From Arthrobacter sp. SLBN-122 (GTDB lineage Bacteria > Actinomycetota > Actinomycetes > Actinomycetales > Micrococcaceae), in assembly GCF_006715165.1 (NCBI RefSeq), contig NZ_VFMS01000001.1, positions 1,798,001 through 1,862,000 of the forward strand: a DNA stretch of 64,000 nt. Reading direction: 5' to 3'. The first letter of the stretch is position 1; each line of letters opens with the position of its first letter. A program made the translations under genes and the position numbers. Under the pieces are notes generated by a model. That model was given only the letters and a program-made list of their open reading frames with translations. It was not told the DNA's origin and searched no databases. Below, piece after piece: positions 32,887 to 41,099 of this stretch.

Positions 32887-34296
32887 CTACCCGGCACCGC
32901 CAGTGGAATCGTAATAGGACCAGTACCGGTTTGTGGCGTTCACATCAGCGAGCACCAGCAGACCGCTGTTGGCCGTGCCCCGCGCAGAACTGTTGAGGTT
33001 CTGCTTCGTCGATGTCACGTTATGCACATACTGGTCGGCATCCACGATACGGGCGGTCTTCGTGGTGGTGAATTTGATGTCGTTCAGCGGCGTGGATTTC
33101 TCGTAGATGGCACCCCCCGAGCTGGTGCAGACACCGGCGTTCGTGGTGCCGCTCGGCTTCGGATAGGTTGCGAAGGTGCGCACCTTTTGCGCTGCCTCGT
33201 CGATCATGACGATCACCCTGTTCGGGCACTCAGCAACGGTGGCGATCGTACTTGCGGTCCAGGTCGAAGTCGACGTATTCAATGACAGCAGCTGGATCAG
33301 CGGCTGGGACGATGATGTGTAGGAGGTTTTGATTGCAGCAAAGACCTTGTCTGCCGTAGCGTCCAGCCACTTCAGGTTCATGTGGTCGTCGCCGCTCCGC
33401 TGCCCCTTCACCGCGGCAACTGGAGTGGTCCAGGTGGTTTTGGACGCTCCGTCGACGTGGTAGCTCCAATACATGCCGTCAGTGGAGTCCCCCACCTGCC
33501 TGCTCCACATCACGCCGATCTTATTGCCGCTATAGGCGATCACAGCGGAGTTATCGTCCACGGACACACTGCTCAACGATGCCGGATGGGCGAACGGCGT
33601 GCCCCACGTGGCGCCATCCGTGCCAGTGACGTTCATATAGATCCGGTTCCCCTGCTGCCAGGTGGCCCAGATACGGCCTGTCGAGTCCTTATCAATGGAG
33701 ATGGTCTCGATTTTTTGGTTGTTGATTTGGGTCGATCCCAGACTGGTGTACGACTTGGTGCTCGAGTTGTAGCTGTAGCGCCGCATCGTCGTCGGGAAGT
33801 TCGGTTCGGCCGGCAGGCCGTCATTGACGAACCGGAAGCTCGCGACATACAACGTCTTCCCGTCCCACAGGACGTCATGATGCGTGTTCGCCCTGGACTC
33901 GGTCACCACACCCGTACTGGTCCACGACTTTGTCGAGGCATTGAACCGGAAGATGCGGAAGCTGGAACTGGCGGCATCCCACAGGTTCCCCCACCAGATC
34001 CCGTCATTGAACCACAACGAATTTGTTTGCCGCTTGGTACCGGTCGGCGTCCCCGTTCCTGAGTGCGACGGGCCTTCCGTTCCCACGTCACCCGTGGCGG
34101 CGGATGCGCCCACGGGTGCCACCAGCCCAGCAAGCACAACCAGCAGCGCTGTCAGCAGTGCGGGCAACCCCAGCCGGGATCGACGCAAGCGGCCGCTCCC
34201 GGGACTGGCAGGTCCCCTTCTGTAAAAAGGCCAGGAAGCTCTGGCAGCGTGATCGTGCCCGTCCCCGTCGGATATTTGATGGTCTCTCAACTTCAC
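32887..34296 (-). CDS. secreted protein, probable beta-propeller, function unknown
   Basis: A 469-residue exported protein with a long twin-Arg/basic N-region and hydrophobic core (LPALLTALLVVLAGLVAPVGASA), then a Ser/Thr/Trp-rich body with repeated blade-like strands: SLWFNDGIWWGNLWDA, HHDVLWDGKTLYVASFRF, RIWATWQQGNRIYM, KIGVMWSRQVGDS and HMNLKWLDATADKVFAAI. This resembles BNR or sialidase-like propellers without clear Asp boxes. No catalytic residues are recognised. Its codon use looks less GC-rich than its neighbours, which hints at transfer. The start is uncertain: GTG 34296 or TTG 34290, the latter better spaced from GGGGAG. Transcribed alone. Confidence 0.7.
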   Translation of the reverse strand: MKLRDHQISDGDGHDHAARASWPFYRRGPASPGSGRLRRSRLGLPALLTALLVVLAGLVAPVGASAATGDVGTEGPSHSGTGTPTGTKRQTNSLWFNDGIWWGNLWDAASSSFRIFRFNASTKSWTSTGVVTESRANTHHDVLWDGKTLYVASFRFVNDGLPAEPNFPTTMRRYSYNSSTKSYTSLGSTQINNQKIETISIDKDSTGRIWATWQQGNRIYMNVTGTDGATWGTPFAHPASLSSVSVDDNSAVIAYSGNKIGVMWSRQVGDSTDGMYWSYHVDGASKTTWTTPVAAVKGQRSGDDHMNLKWLDATADKVFAAIKTSYTSSSQPLIQLLSLNTSTSTWTASTIATVAECPNRVIVMIDEAAQKVRTFATYPKPSGTTNAGVCTSSGGAIYEKSTPLNDIKFTTTKTARIVDADQYVHNVTSTKQNLNSSARGTANSGLLVLADVNATNRYWSYYDSTGGAG

Positions 34297-34375
34297 TCCC
34301 CGGTGTTGAATTATCAGTCAACCCCCAGATTGCTCAGTGTTGGCTGTGGCGCCACCAAAAACAATCCCCGGCGCG

Positions 34376-34411
34376 CCCCCTAAACCCTGCGGCCCCGACC
34401 CCCTAACCCCC
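34376..34411 (-). other. G-quadruplex-forming, telomere-like G-tract on the minus strand
   Basis: On the minus strand five G-runs (GGGGG, GGGGG, GGGG, GGG, GGGGG) are separated by loops of TTA, TC, CCGCA and TTTA. This satisfies the usual four-run quadruplex rule. It lies in the 182-bp gap upstream of the secreted-protein gene. Confidence 0.6.
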
Positions 34412-34478
34412 GAGCGCACCAGGGAGTGACGTCAGTTCCATCGCTGGCCCCGGACGGATGCGGCACACTCCGCCCCTG

Positions 34479-35105
34479 TCAGTGACTGGCGGAAATGCCT
34501 GCCAGCAGCTGCTCGAAGGGGAGGGACTCCAGCGGGGCGGGTTTCCGGCCGGGCTGCGGCCCGTCGAGCAACCGGGCGAGCTCACCGGCGGCCCGCTCGA
34601 CCCGGTCGGCGAGTGACGCCCCGCCCTCTTCGGCGGTTCCCCAGTCCTGCGGTCCGGCAAAGACGCCGGTTGCAGCGATGCGCGTGCGGAGGTAGCTGAA
34701 CAGCGGCCGCAGTGCGAAGTCCAGGACCATCTGGTGCCGGTCGGTGCCGCCTGTTGCACCCAGCAGTACCGCCTTGCCGTCCAGTGATTTCGGGTCAAGG
34801 ACGTCCATGAAGGATTTGAAGAGGCCACTGTAGGAGGCGCTGAAGACCGGCGTTACGGCAATAATGCCGTCCGAGGCCTCCACCCCGGCGATGACCTCCG
34901 CCAGGCGTGGCGCAGCGTAGCCGGTGACAAAGTTGTTGGCGATGTCCACGGCCAGGTCCCGGAGTTCGACGACGTCCACGGCCACTTGGTAGCCACTTGC
35001 CCTGAGCTGCTGCTCGGCGGCTGACGAGAGCTGGTCAGCCAGCAACCGGCTGGAGGATGGTACGCCCAGCCCTGCGGAAAGGACGGTGATACGGCGGGTT
35101 TCCAT
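34479..35105 (-). CDS. NADPH-dependent FMN reductase (CE1759/MsuE family)
   Basis: A 208-residue flavodoxin-like reductase: ITVLSAGLGVPSSSRLLADQL forms the phosphate-binding start, and AVTPVFSASYSGLFKSFMDVLDPKSLDGKAVLLGATGG the flavin-binding core. It would supply FMNH2 to a two-component monooxygenase, but none is adjacent. ATG 35105 is preferred because CAGGAGAACGCC precedes it; a longer start at 35129 lacks that. Monocistronic. Confidence 0.88.
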   Translation of the reverse strand: METRRITVLSAGLGVPSSSRLLADQLSSAAEQQLRASGYQVAVDVVELRDLAVDIANNFVTGYAAPRLAEVIAGVEASDGIIAVTPVFSASYSGLFKSFMDVLDPKSLDGKAVLLGATGGTDRHQMVLDFALRPLFSYLRTRIAATGVFAGPQDWGTAEEGGASLADRVERAAGELARLLDGPQPGRKPAPLESLPFEQLLAGISASH

Positions 35106-35217
35106 GGCGTTCTCCTGGTTCTCGTTCACTCAGCATATATGCATATGCATCTATGCTGAGGAACTGCCGCAGGCATGGAAGTATTCCCGGACCCCAATTC
35201 CAGGCCACGGGATCAGG

Positions 35218-36066
35218 TCAAAGCAGGACAGTTCCCCGGATGCAGGTGGTGGAATCACCACCCACCCAGATGTCCCCGCCCTCAGCACTGACGTGGATGC
35301 GCCCGGACCGGCCCAGGACGGTCCCCTGCGAGGCTACGTATTCCTCCGGTGCCCTGCCGCTTCCTATGAGCCACTGGGCGGCACCGGCGTTGAAGCTGCC
35401 CGTGACCGGATCTTCCGCCACGGCATCACCGGGCAGGAAGGTGCGGACCTCGAAGTAGGCACTGGCGCCGGGCCCGTGGGGCCCGATGACTCCGACCTTC
35501 AGGTCACCCATCGCCGCCGGATCCGGCTCAAGAGCCAGCACCTGCGCCGCTGACTCCAGCAGGACACCGATCCATTCGGGGCCATTCACCAGCCAGGACG
35601 CGTCAAGAATGGCTGAAACAGGCAGCCGCAGCGCCGCGGCCAGCTGCCGGCGCACAGCCGCATCCACCGGTCCGAAACGTGTCAACGGCGGGGCCGCGAA
35701 AGCCAGCCTCCCGCCGTCGCGCTTTATCCGGACCAGCCCGGCGGCGCACTCCTGCACCACGTGATCGTCGGATTGGGATACTCCCCCGGCCTGCAGCCAG
35801 GCATGGGCCGATCCCAGGGTGGGATGGCCTGCGAACGGGAACTCCTCGCTGCCGGTGAAAATGCGGACCCGGTAATCCGCGCGCGGATCCTCTGGGGGCA
35901 GGAGAAAAGTGGTCTCGGAAAGGTTGGTCCAGTTGGCGAAATGCTGCATTGTTGCCGTATCCAGCCCTTGGGCATCGAGCACGACGGCGAGGGGGTTGCC
36001 GCGGTAGGCCTGGCCGGCAAAAACATCTACTTGGTGGAAGGGGCGGCTGCGCGGTGTCGGTTTCAC
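35218..36066 (-). CDS. PhzF-family isomerase
   Basis: A 282-residue protein of the phenazine-biosynthesis PhzF/diaminopimelate-epimerase fold: FHQVDVFAGQAYRGNPLAVVLDA at the start, NLSETTFLL with the conserved catalytic Glu, RIFTGSEEFPFAGHPTLGSAHAWL, and EDPVTGSFNAGAAQWLIGSG in the second half. Without phenazine genes nearby, it is a general member of unknown substrate. It precedes a terminator shared with rplI upstream. Confidence 0.88.
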   Translation of the reverse strand: MKPTPRSRPFHQVDVFAGQAYRGNPLAVVLDAQGLDTATMQHFANWTNLSETTFLLPPEDPRADYRVRIFTGSEEFPFAGHPTLGSAHAWLQAGGVSQSDDHVVQECAAGLVRIKRDGGRLAFAAPPLTRFGPVDAAVRRQLAAALRLPVSAILDASWLVNGPEWIGVLLESAAQVLALEPDPAAMGDLKVGVIGPHGPGASAYFEVRTFLPGDAVAEDPVTGSFNAGAAQWLIGSGRAPEEYVASQGTVLGRSGRIHVSAEGGDIWVGGDSTTCIRGTVLL

Positions 36067-36090
36067 CGCAGCAGGCTACCACCGGATAAC

Positions 36091-36130
36091 GAAAGACCCC
36101 CGCCGCCGGAACCGGCAACGGGGGTCTTCT
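36091..36130 (-). terminator. terminator after rplI
   Basis: AAGACCCCC (36093-36101) pairs with GGGGGTCTT (36120-36128), and GCCGG/CCGGC pairs inside. Reading in the minus direction it follows the rplI stop by about 15 bp and ends in TTTC. Confidence 0.8.
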
Positions 36131-36144
36131 GATGCAGTTGAGGA

Positions 36145-36597
36145 CTACTTTCCTGCAACCACGTCGAGTTCGATCACGGCAGCAACGTCAGCGTGGAGGC
36201 GGACGTTGGCCTGGTAGGAACCAACCGACTTGATGTGAGCCGGCAGTTCAACCTTGCGCTTGTCGATCTTGCCGAGGCCGGCGGCCTCAACAGCGTCGGC
36301 AACGTCGCCCTGCTTGACGGTGCCGAACAGGCGGCCGGAATCGCCGGCCTTGACGACCAGCTTGACCGGCTTTGCGGACAGTGCAGCGGCCTGCTTCTGA
36401 GCATCTTCCAGGGAAGCGTGCTCGCGGGCGGCGCGGGCAGCCTTGATGGACTCAACCTGCTTCTCGCCACCCTTCGACCAGGTCAGGGCGAAGTTGCGGG
36501 GCAGCAGGTAGTTACGTGCGTAACCATCCTTGACCTCGACAACATCGCCAGCAGCACCGAGACCGGTTACTTCGTGGGTCAGAATGAGCTTTGCCAT
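36145..36597 (-). CDS. rplI: 50S ribosomal protein L9
   Basis: A 150-residue L9: [38 protein letters not shown], the long central helix, and a C-terminal domain ending [27 protein letters not shown]. It binds 23S rRNA domain V at the base of the L1 stalk. It is last in the rpsF-ssb-rpsR-rplI operon; 17 bp separate it from rpsR. Confidence 0.97.
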   Translation of the reverse strand: MAKLILTHEVTGLGAAGDVVEVKDGYARNYLLPRNFALTWSKGGEKQVESIKAARAAREHASLEDAQKQAAALSAKPVKLVVKAGDSGRLFGTVKQGDVADAVEAAGLGKIDKRKVELPAHIKSVGSYQANVRLHADVAAVIELDVVAGK

Positions 36598-36614
36598 GTT
36601 AGTTAATCCCTTCC

Positions 36615-36854
36615 TTAGCCGCGGCCAGCGCCGGAGTAAGGCAGCAGAGCAACTTCGCGGGCGTTCTTGATTGCCTGGGCGATCTTGCGCTGTTCCTGCA
36701 CCGTGACGCCAGTGACGCGACGGGCGCGGATCTTTCCGCGGTCGGAGATGAACTTGCGCAGCAATGCTACATCCTTGTAGTCGATGACAGTGATGTCAGC
36801 GGCCTTCAAGGGGTTGGACTTTGGTTTGGGCTTACGGAGTTCAGCCTTAGCCAT
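36615..36854 (-). CDS. rpsR: 30S ribosomal protein S18
   Basis: A 79-residue S18: [60 protein letters not shown]. This is the zinc-free (Cys-less) form typical of many bacteria, with normal length. It pairs with S6 in the 30S platform. Operon with ssb upstream and rplI downstream. Confidence 0.97.
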   Translation of the reverse strand: MAKAELRKPKPKSNPLKAADITVIDYKDVALLRKFISDRGKIRARRVTGVTVQEQRKIAQAIKNAREVALLPYSGAGRG

Positions 36855-36979
36855 CGTGGAGCTCCTATTCTAGGGAGCCCGTGGATATTGATCCACGGGA
36901 TGGTGGTGGTCCGACGACGGCAGTACCTTGGGTGCCTTTCGGCACCCCGGCAGCCCCGCGCCGGGCCGTTGTTTGGGTT

Positions 36980-37555
36980 TTAGAAGGGAGGTTCGGAATC
37001 GGGGCCGTTGCCCCAGCCACCTGCATTGGAGACTCCGGGCGTAGCCCAGGGATCGTCCTGTGCAGCCTGCTGGTTGCCGCCACCCCAGCCTCCGCCGGCG
37101 TTGCCGCCCTGGTTTCCACCAGAGTTGCCGCCGCCGAAGCCACCGCCGCTGTTGCCGCCGCCGAAGCCGCCCCCACCCTGTCCGCCGGAGCGCTGGGTGC
37201 GGTTGACCTTGGCGTTGGCGTAGCGCAGGCTGGGGCCGATCTCGTCGACCTCAAGCTCGATAACGGTGCGCTTTTCGCCTTCTTTTGTTTCGTAGGAACG
37301 GCTCTTCAGGCGGCCGGTAACGATGACGCGCATGCCCTTGGTCAGGGATTCGGCAACGTTCTCGGCTGCTTCACGCCACACAGCGGCGCGGAGGAACAGG
37401 GTCTCCCCGTCCTTCCACTCGTTCGACTGGCGATCAAAGGTGCGGGGGGTGGAAGCGATGGTGAAGTTCGCTACTGCTGAACCGGACGGTGTGAACCGCA
37501 ATTCCGGGTCATTGGTGAGGTTACCGATGACCGTAATGGTGGTCTCGCCTGCCAT
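36980..37555 (-). CDS. ssb: single-stranded DNA-binding protein
   Basis: A 191-residue SSB: OB-fold domain (residues about 1-110; [53 protein letters not shown]), then a Gly-rich linker with repeated FGGGNSGGG units, ending in the acidic protein-recruiting tail DSEPPF. The C-terminal phenylalanine and acidic residues are intact. It lies between rpsF and rpsR, the usual bacterial arrangement. Confidence 0.97.
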   Translation of the reverse strand: MAGETTITVIGNLTNDPELRFTPSGSAVANFTIASTPRTFDRQSNEWKDGETLFLRAAVWREAAENVAESLTKGMRVIVTGRLKSRSYETKEGEKRTVIELEVDEIGPSLRYANAKVNRTQRSGGQGGGGFGGGNSGGGFGGGNSGGNQGGNAGGGWGGGNQQAAQDDPWATPGVSNAGGWGNGPDSEPPF

Positions 37556-37628
37556 CTACTGCCTCCTTGTTCGATCCTGGGTGAAGAGTGCGTTTCCTGC
37601 GGGGTAAAGAATGAAGCCAGGTGCTGAA

Positions 37629-37934
37629 TTACTCAGCAACAACCTTCTGCTCTTCGGGGCGGGTGATCTTGGTGCGCATGATGGTCTCGTTAAGAGACAG
37701 CTGGCGGTCAAGTTCCTTGGCGGTTTCCGGCTTGGCGGTGAAGTTCACCACGGCGTAGATACCTTCGGACTTCTTCTTGATGTCGTAGGCCAGACGGCGA
37801 CGGCCCCAGATGTCAACCTTTTCGATGGTTCCACCATCGTTGGTGATGACGTTCAGGAACTTCTGAAGCGACGGCTCAACGGTACGCTCTTCGACCTCGG
37901 GGTCGATGATTACCATCAATTCGTAAGGACGCAT
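37629..37934 (-). CDS. rpsF: 30S ribosomal protein S6
   Basis: A 101-residue S6: [28 protein letters not shown], then [36 protein letters not shown] 37934 follows AAAGGAGGTGGG; an in-frame GTG four codons earlier overlaps that site and is unlikely. First gene of the ribosomal-protein/ssb operon; the promoter should lie in the 225 bp upstream, which hold no gene. Confidence 0.97.
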   Translation of the reverse strand: MRPYELMVIIDPEVEERTVEPSLQKFLNVITNDGGTIEKVDIWGRRRLAYDIKKKSEGIYAVVNFTAKPETAKELDRQLSLNETIMRTKITRPEEQKVVAE

Positions 37935-38171
37935 ATGTGAACCCACCTCCTTTGGGCTAAGCGGTTACGGCATTTCCGTAACAGGAGGTTCATTTGCGAT
38001 TCCGTGCAATGCCTTGCCCCGGAACGGTGGCAGGACGCAGCACAGACTTCAATATCCTAGTGCATTTGGACCCGATAGGCGATTCGCGCTTGACTCAAGG
38101 CTAGTGGCGTGGTGCAGCGCGCGCAGTCCGGGCCATGGGCTATGTGGAAAACCAGGCCTATCATCTGACGT

Positions 38172-38906
38172 ATGCGTGCACCCTTGATGGCCTTTGGGAT
38201 CGCGGCCTTGTTCCTGGCCGGTTGCTCGGCTACTTCAGCCCAGCCCATGACGGACTCGGCCGCGGCAAAGCTGGACTGGGGCACGCCGATCGCCGGTGAC
38301 GAGTTCAACTACGCCGGCGCTCCGGACGCCGCCAAGTGGACCGTGTACGACAGTGACGGGCACGCGGGAAACGGCATTCGCCATCCCCGCCAGGTCACGG
38401 TGGATGGTTCCAAAATGGTCATCACCGGAACGCCGGACGGGACAACCGCCGGAATCAGCGCCAAATTCGGCCTCCAGCTGTACGGGCGCTGGGAGGTCCG
38501 GGCGGCCGGTTCCGGTGACGATGAATACCATCTGGTGTCGATCCTGTGGCCGGACAGTGGAAACTGGCCCTGTGACGGCGAAGTCGACTACGCAGAGACC
38601 ACGGGTGACTGGAACCGGATCAGTTTCTTCCATCATTACGGATGTTCGAACTCGAAGACATCCATGGCCAAGGCCCTCGACGTCAACGAGTTCCACAACT
38701 ACGCAGTTGACTGGTCTCCCCAAGGCATCGTCGGCTACGTCGACGGGGTCAAGTGGTTTGAAGACAACGACCCCGCCCACCAGCCTCCCGGTTCAATGCA
38801 CCAAACGCTGCAACTGGACTGGTTTCCGGACAGCACTCCCAACGGACCCGGCGAGATGCGGGTGGACTGGGTCCGCGTCTATGCGCAGGGTACCCCCTCT
38901 ACCTGA
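38172..38906 (+). CDS. GH16-family secreted lipoprotein glycosidase
   Basis: A 244-residue exported protein. The signal peptide ends in the lipobox LAGC (Cys18), so it should be membrane-anchored outside the cell. The rest is a GH16 jellyroll: AGDEFNYAG, YGRWEVRA and the catalytic loop GEVDYAE (Glu137, Asp139, Glu142), then FHNYAVDWSPQGIVGYVDG. GH16 enzymes cleave or transglycosylate beta-1,3/1,4-glucans, agar or related polysaccharides. Lying just before the polysaccharide operon, it could trim or depolymerise that product. This role is inferred. Confidence 0.9.
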   Translation: MRAPLMAFGIAALFLAGCSATSAQPMTDSAAAKLDWGTPIAGDEFNYAGAPDAAKWTVYDSDGHAGNGIRHPRQVTVDGSKMVITGTPDGTTAGISAKFGLQLYGRWEVRAAGSGDDEYHLVSILWPDSGNWPCDGEVDYAETTGDWNRISFFHHYGCSNSKTSMAKALDVNEFHNYAVDWSPQGIVGYVDGVKWFEDNDPAHQPPGSMHQTLQLDWFPDSTPNGPGEMRVDWVRVYAQGTPST

Positions 38907-39019
38907 CGCCCGAACGTGCTAAACCCCCAACGTACGTAACGCGGCAAACAGACCTGCCCCTCCACCCCCGGCCCCGCCGAAAGCACGCCATTCCCCACGT
39001 AGGAGGCGATACAAAAGGC

Positions 39020-39063
39020 GAGTACTCACTACCGGTGTTTACCTGCCCGGCCTCACCTACGCT
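39020..39063 (+). promoter_or_regulatory. GAGTACTC compound promoter, copy B (polysaccharide operon)
   Basis: GAGTACTC-A-CTAC-C-GG (39020-39035) followed 22 nt later by the -10-like TACGCT (39058-39063). The leader to ATG 39178 is about 107 nt. Same arrangement as copies A and C. Confidence 0.65.
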
Positions 39064-39177
39064 CGATTCTGCCGGCGGCGTTTCACGGCCGGGGTTTCGA
39101 ATCCGTCTACGGGCACTGGGTGGATTGGCCCGGGCCGGAGCTGAATTCGGCCGACACCAATCAGACAGGGGAGGACT

Positions 39178-40269
39178 ATGAGCACCAGGCGGGCGAAGGC
39201 ACTGCACTTCGACATTCACGGCCGCGTCACGATCAGCGTCGACGCGATGGCGCCCACGGCGAGGCAACTTCAGAGCATGTTGGCGTGTTTCGCCACCGAT
39301 ACTGAACGGCAGCCCGACATCATCGTCGACGACCAGCCGGAACCCATGCCCGATGCCGGTTTGGTCGAGCATGAGCTGGCGTACACGGACAACAGCGTGC
39401 GCTTCCAGGCGGACCGCGTCCAGGTAGTCAGGGATGCAGACCAGTGGCGCGTACACGGGCCGGGGGAACTGCTGACTTCCGTGGTACCGGTTCTCGATGC
39501 CGCCATGATCGGCAAGGGAGCGGCCATGATCCATGCCGCAACCATGGCCTATAAGGGCCACGCAATCGCACTTCCCGCTGCCGGCGGCACCGGCAAGACG
39601 AGCACCGCCGCCAAGTTGATGCGGCGCGAAGGATGGTCGTTCATGGGCGACGACTGGGCATTCCTCGCAGAGGACGCCACACTGCTCGGTTACGCCAAGC
39701 CCATGTTCATCAAGCCGCATCACCGCGCAATCTACCCTCACCTCTTCGAAGGAGCGCGCAAGCCACTCGTACCTTCGCGGTTCTCCGGAAGCATCGGACG
39801 GCTCACCACCGTGGTGCACCCGTTCGTTATCCGCTACCCGCGCCTGGCAGACTTCTCCCGGCGGTGGTCTCCTGAGCACCGGATGGTCACCCCCGAAGCC
39901 GCCTTCCCCGGCAGGAAAGTCACCACCTCGGCGCCGCTTGCCGCAGCCATCTACGTCGAGCGCTACGAGGGCTCCAGCTCCAGGGTTGTCGAGAAGTCGA
40001 GGGACTGGATGATCGACCGGATGATCGGCAACTTCCACATCGAGATGGCCGGATTCTCGCAGCGGGTCGTGACCGGCCTGGCCGCAACCTCCGTCGTGCC
40101 ATGGCGCGAGCACTTTGCGGCGAAGGGCCTGGTTTTGAGCAAAGCCCTTGATGGGCGTCCCTGCCACCTGTTCCAGATCCCATCCGCCTACTCCGCGGAC
40201 CAGGCATCGGACGATATTGTCCGGCACCTGGACGAGCTGCTGCCGTCGATCCTCGACGAGCAGGCTTAA
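39178..40269 (+). CDS. HPr-kinase-like P-loop protein of the polysaccharide locus
   Basis: A 363-residue protein with a C-terminal HPr-kinase/PEP-carboxykinase-type ATPase core: MIHAATMAYKGHAIALPAAGGTGKTSTAAKLM carries the P-loop (residues about 134-142), and GWSFMGDDWAFL the following acidic Walker-B-like segment. The N-terminal third is unfamiliar. Full HPr kinases phosphorylate a Ser of HPr in sugar regulation, but related HprK-like proteins occur inside exopolysaccharide loci with unknown targets, and this is the better parallel. GGGGAGG precedes ATG 39178. It is first in the operon, driven from promoter copy B. Confidence 0.75.
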   Translation: MSTRRAKALHFDIHGRVTISVDAMAPTARQLQSMLACFATDTERQPDIIVDDQPEPMPDAGLVEHELAYTDNSVRFQADRVQVVRDADQWRVHGPGELLTSVVPVLDAAMIGKGAAMIHAATMAYKGHAIALPAAGGTGKTSTAAKLMRREGWSFMGDDWAFLAEDATLLGYAKPMFIKPHHRAIYPHLFEGARKPLVPSRFSGSIGRLTTVVHPFVIRYPRLADFSRRWSPEHRMVTPEAAFPGRKVTTSAPLAAAIYVERYEGSSSRVVEKSRDWMIDRMIGNFHIEMAGFSQRVVTGLAATSVVPWREHFAAKGLVLSKALDGRPCHLFQIPSAYSADQASDDIVRHLDELLPSILDEQA

Positions 40270-40280
40270 AGGGGGACACC

Positions 40281-41099
40281 GTGGGCTACAGTACAGCAGA
40301 CGTCACCGCGGTCGTTCCGGCCCGCAACGCAGAGCAACTGCTTCCGCGCTGCCTCGAAGCCCTGCGCCAGTCCGGTGTCGCAGAAATCATCCTGGTGGAC
40401 GGGTTGTCCACCGACCGCACTGTGGAAATTGCCCATGCGGCCGGCGCCAGGGTCCTCAGTGACGAGGGGCGGGGCCTGCCCTGGGCCCGCACGCTCGGTG
40501 TCCAAAGCAGCAGCACCCGCTGGGTCCTGCTCGTGGATGCCGACGTGGTCTTCGGTGCCACGGGGGTCGCGGACCTTCTCATCGAGTTGGTGGAGGACGG
40601 GTACGACGCTCTCCAGGCCGGCCTGGAGAGCGTCGCCGGGCCCGGCTACTGGGGTCAGGCCCTGGCGCACCACCATCGCACCGGGCGCAGCCGCAACTGG
40701 TTCGGACTTGTCGCGACGCTCGTCGACCGGGACCTGATGCTGGGCCTCGGCTTCGATGACGCATTCAAGTCGGGCGAGGACATCGAACTGCGGTGGCGGA
40801 TGCGGCAGTCAGGCATGAAGACAGGGGTCTCGCAGCGGGTCATGGTGGAGCACAGGTTCGCGGCAGACGACTTTGACTTCGCACTGGACCAGTTCCTCAT
40901 GGATGGTACGGGCCTGGGCCGGATGGTCCGCAAGCATGGCTGGGGTGGCGCCAGGCTGGCGCTCCTGCCCGCCGCCGCGGCAGTCCGCGGCAGCGCACTA
41001 AGCCTCGCCGCAGGCCAACCGAAATGGCTGCGCTATTACATCGCCTTCTGCTGGTACAACTATGCGGGTATGGCGAGGGGTTTAGGTCGTGACGGCTGA
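40281..41099 (+). CDS. GT2-family glycosyltransferase
   Basis: A 272-residue GT-A fold transferase: VTAVVPARNAEQLLPRCLEAL and VDGLSTDRTVEIAHAAGA, the sugar-nucleotide-binding DAD (VLLVDADVVFG), and EDIELRWRMRQSG as the acceptor-side acidic motif. Near the C-terminus a hydrophobic helix may associate with the membrane. It would add one sugar to the lipid-linked repeat. GTG 40281 follows AAAGGGGG. A 32-bp perfect DNA palindrome lies inside the coding sequence (40604-40635). Its end overlaps the flippase gene by 11 bp. Confidence 0.85.
   Translation: MGYSTADVTAVVPARNAEQLLPRCLEALRQSGVAEIILVDGLSTDRTVEIAHAAGARVLSDEGRGLPWARTLGVQSSSTRWVLLVDADVVFGATGVADLLIELVEDGYDALQAGLESVAGPGYWGQALAHHHRTGRSRNWFGLVATLVDRDLMLGLGFDDAFKSGEDIELRWRMRQSGMKTGVSQRVMVEHRFAADDFDFALDQFLMDGTGLGRMVRKHGWGGARLALLPAAAAVRGSALSLAAGQPKWLRYYIAFCWYNYAGMARGLGRDG
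40604..40635. repeat. perfect 32-bp palindrome inside the GT2 gene
   Basis: The half CGACGCTCTCCAGGCC (40604-40619) is followed directly by its exact reverse complement (40620-40635), with no spacer. It encodes ordinary protein (DALQAGLESV). In RNA it could form a hairpin; in DNA a cruciform. Confidence 0.95.

Noticed and set aside
38057..38308. An 83-codon minus-strand ORF over the start of the GH16 gene
   Set aside because: It overlaps the signal peptide and lipobox of the GH16 lipoprotein and has no recognised domain or ribosome-binding site.
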